From Aspidapion aeneum (Eukaryota; Arthropoda; Insecta; Coleoptera; Brentidae): a stretch of DNA of 64,000 bases. Made by a program: the position numbers and the translations under genes. The notes beneath the pieces are model-generated. The model saw nothing but the letters and a program-made list of their open reading frames with translations, ran no database searches and had not been told where the DNA came from. The stretch lies in NCBI GenBank assembly GCA_963576565.1, contig OY755040.1, positions 87,022,522 to 87,086,521 of the forward strand, in the 5' to 3' direction. Positions within the stretch are counted from its first letter, which is position 1. Every line of letters starts with the position of its first letter. Shown one piece after another: positions 56,982-64,000 of this stretch.

Positions 56982-58703
56982 TGAAATCTTAATACTAAAT
57001 ATTAATATTAGCTTCTGGTGATTCCCCAAGATTCGACTTATCTGAATTTGACATGGGCACGTGTGGATGGATTAATATAAAACTTATAATACTATGAACA
57101 ATTAGTACTATTTGTAATCGCTAAAAAAGAAACATAAGAAGAAGCAATGGTAAAACATTATTAAAATTAAATATTGACTTTGACTAAAACGAGTACATAA
57201 TATGTAATATTGAGGAAAAATAAAAATGTGAATTAAATGTAGTTATTTTAATGAAAAGTGGGAACTTGTGTGTACACAAAGGTGAAATGGCGGCACATGC
57301 TGTCTGTCCTGTAAGAATTGGGTTAACCTAGGTATAAAAATGACCCATTACGTTAGTCGCGCACTTACCTGATGCCTACTTGGGATAAATACTAGTAGAA
57401 AATGTACGCATAACTTGATTTCTTTAAGCTCACAAGCATATACGGATACAATTTTTCTGTGTGATTAGAACCAGAAAATATAGAATATAAGTAGTTAGAA
57501 GTCTGCGATCCGAAGAAAAATATGTACAGTCCTACAGGTCGCTGTAAACACCCGCAAGGATTATAACATGAGATAATTTAAATAAATAGGCTTTGTGATA
57601 GTTTTTTGTTATACCTTTGTACAAAAACTCAACAAATAAAAAATATAAGTACATGCAATCTATAAAAATGTAATACGTAGATATTTAATATTTAATCTTA
57701 GTAATTCTTTTTATAATCACTTGTGATCAAAACTCTAATAACTTTATGTTAAATATTACATAAAGTAGGTAAAGCCAAGGAAAACATCTGCTTTTCTTAA
57801 CTTGTTAAAACCTGAAAAAAAAGGGTAAAATTGCTGGTCTTCACGTGTCTGTTCGCCATTCGGGTTAAGGAAAAACATGGTTGGCAAACTAGGCATAAGG
57901 TCTGATTTTATTTTAAATACTTAGTTTTACGATAATAAACATCTATAACTAAAGCATTTCTTTTTTAATTTCAGTTTTTAATTCGTTTAACTTCTAGTTC
58001 TCTGTCTGTTAGCTATTTGGTTAATTTATTAAATCAAGCTTATTTCTGCCTTTTCCGTCTTTCTTTCCCTTTCTTTCCTCTTTGGCTACCCCATGCTTCC
58101 TTATTTAGGATTCTTTTCACCACTGAGCTAGTTATAAAATAATTCTTCAGCTGGCATTAATAGAACATTACAAAACAAAAAAAACTAATTTGTAAGAATA
58201 TTTAATTTAATTTTAATAAAATTAATGTAATTAAATTTAAGGTTGTAATAAATAGCTGCTCAACATTTATATTATATTAAAAAAGGTGACTGTAGAGTTT
58301 CAATTTCTGGTTCTAATAATCCGTATTGAAAATACTGAAAGCTGGAAATTATTTAATTATTCATTAAAATGTCCTGTAAATACTTTGACCGGGTTCTAAC
58401 AAAATAGCTTTTATAAACCATGTAAAAACATTGGCAACACTGTGCCTAAAAAAGGGGCATCCCATTTACAATAGCTCCTGCAAGTCGTTTTTCTGTCAGT
58501 CTATAGCTAAACGTGCGAGTTAAAGAACGATTCTTCCTCTGCTAGTTTGCGTTTAGTGAATTTTAAACAAAGTGTAGCGTTTATTAAAAAATCTGTTAAT
58601 CGTTAATTACCATAAGCATTTAAAAACTTGCATTTGTTAACTAAATTGCTAGTTGGAAAAATCCGAAGTCTCTGTAGTGTTATTACATCAAATCGATCTG
58701 AAG

Positions 58704-61700
58704 ATGAGTTTTGCAAGTAAATTAGTCCATGAAATAAAATGCCAATTAGAAAGTGTTAATCAAGCTACAAAAATATCAAAAATCTTGAAGGACTGTGCCA
58801 ACGCTAGTCGAAGAATAAGCATTGCCCTAAAAAAGTCCCGGACGGTTTATGAAAAAGCCCATCTAACTGCCTGTCTTGGAGAAGTGAAAGGCTTTAAGCA
58901 TCACTTGAAGACAAACATAAAGCAGGGAGGTGGTAATGTCATCAACAAGAACACCGCAAAACAACGGGTTAGATGGGAAGATGTGAAGTCAGCCTTTGAC
59001 AGTAGGGTAAGAAGTGGTGTAATTACAAATTTAAAAAACACCGATGCCCATCTATTTCTGATTTATAGCTTCAGCTTATTTAAACGTAGAATTAAAAACG
59101 TTTTAAAAAAACAAGAAATGGTGAAAGTAAACACAATTTTAAGTGGAGATTTTCAAATTCCAAAGCAAAATCAAATAATTAATGAAACAAAACATTTTAG
59201 TACTCCTAATGCCGTGATTGATAATCACACCAATTTAAAGAACTGGTTTGACACGAACGTTAAGAATCTACTTTTGACAAAAATAGAAGAATTTGAGCAG
59301 AACCAATCTGGTTGGTCCCTAATAAAAATAAATAATCTTATGATCAATTTTAATAAATATAACGCACAGCGAGCAGGGCGTCATTTGGAACTACCTAAGA
59401 TTATTTTAGATAAAAAAGCTTGTGTGAATGTACAAAATATTGATAAATTGTGCTTTGGCTGGGCGGTCGTATCAGCATTGTTTCCTGTTGAACAAAGCTC
59501 AAATAGAACTTCATCATATCCACATCCTGAAGATGTTTTAAACCTAAAAGGTATTAAGTTTCCGATGAACTTAAACCAGGTTGTCCGGTTCGAAAAGCAA
59601 AATAATGTTTCCATAAACATGTATCGTCTCCAAAAAGTCAATGAAAGCAGTTTTAAAGTATTACCTACGTACATTACTAGCGAAAATCTTGAAAAACATG
59701 TTAATTTTTTGATGCTACAAAATAATTATTATTTGAAGAATGAAGACATATCTGACCTGGTCCCACCAACTTACCACTTTGTATGGATAAAAAATCTTTC
59801 GAGGTTAGTAAGTAGGCAATTAAGTAAAAAGAAAGTCTCAAAGTGGGTATGTGATAGATGCCTACATTACTTCTATTCTAAGGCTGGACTTAATCAGCAT
59901 ATTAAAGACTGCAAAATTATTGGTAGCATTGTAGTGCCCAAACTACCAAGTGAAGAAAGAAAAATTGTTGAGTTTAAAAACTTTAAAAATAAACAATTTA
60001 CGCCGTTCATTGTTTATGGAGACATTGAATGCCTGCTAATTCCTGTTGACGAAAACAGCGGAAAAAAAACTCAAAATTATCAACGACATGTGCCTTGTTC
60101 AGTGGGGTACTACGTAAAATGTGTGTAAAATTTTATCGATCATACACGGGGTCTGACTGTATGGAATGGTTTAGCAAACAATTACTGGAGTTCGCTGAAA
60201 ACTTGGAAACTGTATTTCTCTGTGACTTGCCCATAGACCCTTTAAGTAAAAGACAAAAACTTGACTATAATAAAGCTGCAAAATGTCATATTTGTGAACA
60301 TATGTTTTTAAGCGGTGAAAAGAAAATACGCGACCACTGTCACCTAACTTCAGAGTATCGTGGACCAGCGCATGAAAGCTGTAATCTGAATTTTCAGGAT
60401 AGCCATACTGTCCCTGTGGTATTTCACAACCTTAGCTCTTATGATGGACATTTAATTATTGAGCATATCGCCAATTTAGATGGATCAATAAGCCTGTTAC
60501 CCGTGAACGGCATTTACGAAAAAAATTAATGAAAATTTAATTAAGTTTAGATTTATTGACTCGTTCCGCTTTATGGCCAGTAGCTTGGATAAGCTAGCTT
60601 CAAATCTTGAGGACTATCCGCTGATTAGAAATGAATTTCCTAATTTGTCTGACGAACAATACAAACTTATTTATCAAAAGGGTATCTTTTGTTATGACTA
60701 CATGAATAGTTGGGAAAAACTAAGAGAAACATCTTTACCGAAAAAACTCCATTTCTTCAATTCTCTAGAAAATAAAGAAATTTCGTTAGTTGATTATAAA
60801 TATGCACAGAACGTGTGGAAAACCTTTGGTTGTAAAACCATACAAGATTATATGGAACTCTACATGAAAGTTGACATAATCCTCTTAATGCAGGTATTCC
60901 AGAAATTTAGGGAAAGTTGTCATAAAACGTATGGTTTGGACCCTGCGAACTATTTTACCCTTCCCGGTTATACATGGGATTGCATGCTGTACCGCACGCA
61001 ACAAAAATTAGAACTCTTGACAGACTACAATATGGTCACATTTATAGAACGCGGTATTAGAGGAGGGTTAAGTCAATGTTCTAAAAGATATGTGGAGGCA
61101 AATAATAAATATATGCCAAACTACGACTTAACTAAAGAAACATCTTTTCTAATGTATTTTGATATAAACAATCAGTATGAGTTTAGCATGAGTCAGTTTC
61201 TGCCTTATGGAAATTTTTATTGGTTAGAAAGTAATGAAATGCTCAATTTTGATGTTAATAAAATTGAAGATGACTCGAATATTGGATATATTCTAGAAGT
61301 CGACTTGTGCATTCCTGTGGAATTACACGACTATTTCTCTGACTTGCCTCTATGTCCTGAGCATCAGTGCCCACCTGGCACTAAAGACACTAAAAATAAA
61401 AAACTTATGGCTACACTGTATAATAAAAGTGACTATGTAATTCATTATAGAAATTTAAAGCAAGCATTAAAACTTGGTATAAAACTTGAAAAAATTCATA
61501 AAATTTTATGCTTTAAGCAGTCCGCATGGCTGAAACCCTATATTGACCTAAATACTCAATTAAGGCAGGATGCTAAAAATGAGTTTGAGAAAAACCTTTT
61601 TAAATTAATGAATAACGCCGTGTTTGGTAAAACAATGGAAAATATTAGAAATCACTGTAACATAAAATTAGTTAAGAACTGGGACGGACGATTCGGAGCC

Positions 61701-62405
61701 GAAGCTCTAATCTCTCGACCAGAGTTTAAAAGTATAACCATATTTAATGAAAATTTGGTTGCTGTTGAACTTGAAAAAACAAAAGTATATTTCAATAAAC
61801 CGATATATGTGGGAATGTGTATTTTGGACATTGCCAAAACAACTATATATGATTTTCACTATAACTACATGGTACCGGCTTTTGGTAAGGATTGTACTGT
61901 GGCATATACAGATACTGATAGTTTAGTTTATAACGTCCAAAATCATGACATTTACGAGTCCATACGGCGCGACTGCTGTCACACCTTTGATACATCTGAC
62001 TATGCTAAAGATAACCAATATAACATTCCTAGAGTAAATAAAATGGTTTTAGGGATGATGAAAGATGAAAACAATGGACAAATAATGACACATTTTATTG
62101 GCCTCAGAGCTAAAATGTACGCTACAAAAGTAGCTGGTATAAAAAGTGAAGCTGCAAAAGTGACTAAGAAAGCTAAAGGCGTAAAGCACAATGTTGTAAA
62201 ATCAGAAATATCATTCGATGACTATGTCGAGTGCCTAAATAACTATCAAGAAACAATGATTACGCAAAATCTTATAAGATGCGAAAAACATAGACTCTAC
62301 TCTGTAAAACAGATAAAAATCGGACTAAGTCCCCTGGATGACAAACGGTCTATTTCAAAAGAGTCTTATGAAACGTTGCCGTGGGGGCACTATAGTATTA
62401 AGTGA
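58704..62405 (+). pseudogene. polB: DNA polymerase B of Polinton/Maverick type, right arm (best preserved copy)
   Basis: The ATG at 58,704 begins MSFASKLVHE. Order of parts: basic N-terminal region; CFGWAVVSALF (~59,450) with a later KHVNFLML, spaced like the Cys and His of a papain/OTU-like protease; finger CDRC...HIKDC (~59,850); exonuclease I YGDIECLL (~60,016); CHICEH, RDHCHLT and CNLNF (60,286-60,400), an endonuclease-VII-like Cys/His cluster; exonuclease II FHNLSSYDGH; exonuclease III YMKVDIILL; motif A YFDINNQY (~61,160); motif B KLMNNAVFGKT (~61,605); motif C YTDTDS (~61,905). The stop is at 62,403. Two small losses (13 bp near 60,122 and 14 bp near 60,508) shift the frame between them and create a stop at 60,126; the frame is restored after the second. 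About 1,230 codons overall. Confidence 0.9.
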
Positions 62406-63243
62406 AAACTTAGTTTTAATATAATCTTAATAATGTGGTATTTGTTTATATAGTGTTTGTTCAAATATTTTTAGCAAACTCTAAGTATGTAATTTAAGTT
62501 AGCATATGTATAGGGTAAGACCTAATATAATTTATTGTAAAAATAATTATATAAACTTTTTTAATAATACTTATAAGTAGTACCTATAATGTTATTATAA
62601 TATACCTACTATAATGTTAAATAGAACTTGTGAGTCTCCATCTATACCGTATTGAATTATGAATAACTGTATTCCTATGTAATACTTTTTTATAATAGAT
62701 AAATAAAACATAATCTGGTGTAATTACTATTAACCTGTCCCAAGTATCCAGTACTAAAAATTAGAAAGTAAACAAGCTATACCTAACATAGATTGTAAAG
62801 TAAAACAAAATTCTAATCTTTAACTGGCTAATATAGCAGAAGTATATAGTACTAAAAACTAAAATGAAACAAAGTAAAAATAAAATAATTTGTACAAAAA
62901 AAAAACAAAATCTGTATGGCGGGCCTGGTATGACTAAATTGACATTTGTTAAAGTATTATAACCGCTTATCAAGTAGCCGACTGTTTGGGTTTAAATTCC
63001 GCAAGCGTAGGATAGTGAGTAGCAGTACAGCTCAATATTTATACGAATTGTCAAGTAAAAAATAAACAGGTAAGTTGTCAATTCAGAACCTTTAAAAGGT
63101 TATATTAAGTAGCATAAGATGTGTCACATAAAAATTACTGTGTGTTAAGCAATATTCTGTGATACATCCAAAAACTTACCAGCTTTTTTTCTTATGTAGA
63201 GTTACATGTTAAAATGCGCCAGAAGCCCCCTTACTAATCTACT
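62406..63243. other. Right end of the palindromic element, PolB 3' flank
   Basis: Inverted copy of 41,017-41,854, ending CTAATCTACT. A 70-codon frame on the minus strand is low-complexity and not supported. Confidence 0.6.
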
Positions 63244-63249
63244 GTAGTC
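63244..63249. repeat. Right target-site duplication GTAGTC
   Basis: Matches 41,011-41,016 exactly. Beyond it the sequence is not found elsewhere in the window. Confidence 0.85.
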
Positions 63250-64000
63250 CCTTCGAAGAGCGGTCTAGTGTTGCCAACTCTACGGATTTATCTGTAGATC
63301 TATGGATTTTGGATTTCGATCGCCGATATCCAATTTTGGATCCAAATCTACAGGATTTTGGCAATTTTACTAAAAAACGATAAACATCGAAATACAACGG
63401 CGGCCGCGCCTCATTCCTCCTTATCAGTATTATCTTTACTTTTTTTCCTACGTTTTAATAATTTTGTAAAAAGGTTTTGCTTGGATCAGTGACCTTATTT
63501 TTCTAGACATCTAGCGGACGGTCGTTGCCAACGATTATGAACACACAGGCTTGCTTATTTCCATTTAACTCTATGTTAGCGTCGCTCAGCGAGACGAACA
63601 GTGTCTGCTTACGTCACCAGCGGACCAGTTGCTTTGTTTGTATTGAGAGTTCGTGTGATTTTAAGGTGTTTTTGACGTTTTTACATCCGTTTTTTTGCGT
63701 TTTTTCATTAATTTGACGGTGTGATTGACCATTTAGGAGGTAAATCTGAGGGCACGGCAGTGCCTCGCCAAGTTCACGCGCCGTACCATCTTTTCTTGAA
63801 ACATTTCAGCCGATATTTGACCTATCTAAAACTCTACTTCAGAATGAGCTAAGAATCTCAAACTTTGCACAGTCGTAGAGAGTTAACAATCCCTCCAAGT
63901 TTCATGGATTTCCCAAAAGTACTGAAGTAGTTACGAAATTTCAAAAATTGTCAGTCACTCACTCACTCATGTATAGATCATCAAAATTCTACTGTACTTC
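63250..64000. other. Flanking DNA right of the element, no gene seen
   Basis: Contains AGTGTTGCCAACTCTACGG near 63,268 and a GGATTTTGGATTTCGATCG stretch with short inverted words. It ends in a TCACTCACTCACTCAT tract that looks like part of another dispersed repeat. A 63-codon frame at 63,525 has no recognisable features. By the target-site logic this should be the original right neighbour of the P-type element. Confidence 0.4.

Larger units (their letters stand above)
54913..58703. other. Noncoding divergent region, right arm
   Basis: Inverted copy of 46,314-50,109. Contains the ~24-bp repeats (56,078-56,195) and the 30-bp palindrome (56,952-56,981). No ATG-started gene supported. Confidence 0.5.
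41017..63243. mobile_element. Palindromic Polinton/Maverick-like element, 22.2 kb
   Basis: Ends are AGTAGATTAG and CTAATCTACT, flanked by GTAGTC on both sides. From each end inward the two halves are inverted copies for about 10.5 kb: 41,017-52,275 (including a 772-bp insertion) and 52,748-63,243. Each half holds an outward-reading PolB gene near the end, ~3.5 kb of noncoding DNA, the arginine-rich frame with ~287-bp repeats, and ~1.4 kb of AT-rich DNA next to a 472-bp unique centre. Polintons are usually 15-20 kb with several different genes and TIRs of hundreds of bases; no integrase, ATPase, protease or capsid gene was found here. The retained target duplication means the present outer ends are those that were integrated. 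Confidence 0.82.

Noticed and set aside
41017..63243. A complete, virus-like Polinton able to form particles
   Set aside because: No capsid, protease, ATPase or integrase frame is visible and every PolB copy is broken.
63525..63716. 63-codon frame near the right edge
   Set aside because: No domain, no splice or promoter context, and surrounded by repeat-like DNA.

Overview
The window is repeat-dense, AT-rich eukaryotic DNA and very probably comes from an insect. Four things point that way: a spliced P-type transposase with a THAP zinc finger, a BEL/Pao retrotransposon, a Polinton/Maverick-type DNA polymerase B, and an array based on the insect telomere word CCTAA. The species cannot be told from the sequence. 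I see no convincing host gene. Almost everything is mobile-element DNA, nested several layers deep.

Layout. (1) 1.7-12.3 kb: a decayed P-element/THAP9-like transposase gene on the minus strand. Its THAP exon is at 12.0 kb, exon 2 at 8.6-7.8 kb and the C-terminal part at 3.8-1.7 kb. It is broken by Helitron-like elements, by a transposon with 24-bp inverted ends, and by a stop codon. (2) 8.35-50.8 kb: three tandem copies of one roughly 11.4-kb segment, with identical junctions at 16,183 and 31,518. Each copy carries the 5' half of the P gene fused to most of one arm of a Polinton-like element. Copy 1 has lost about 5 kb. Copy 2 has gained a 4-kb transposon holding about 1 kb of (CCTAACCCAA)n. 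Copy 3 has gained a 7-kb BEL/Pao element (33,099-40,157). (3) 41,017-63,243: a 22.2-kb element bounded by a perfect 6-bp target duplication (GTAGTC), with AGTAGATTAG...CTAATCTACT ends, as in Polintons. It is almost entirely one giant palindrome: two arms of about 10.5 kb, each with a PolB gene reading outward, joined by a 472-bp non-palindromic spacer of reiterated GC-rich motifs. I find no integrase, packaging ATPase, protease or capsid gene in it.

How the parts relate. The polymerase has all expected DNA polymerase B motifs (exonuclease I-III, A, B, C). Its N-terminus is unusual: a possible cysteine-protease-like segment, a C2H2-type finger and an endonuclease-VII-like Cys/His cluster. All four copies are disrupted, each by different lesions. 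Each arm also has, divergent from PolB, a small arginine-rich reading frame whose 78-bp exon-like block is tandemly duplicated with splice-site-like borders. The BEL/Pao element is the youngest large insertion: its LTRs are nearly identical and its reading frame is broken once, at a homopolymer.
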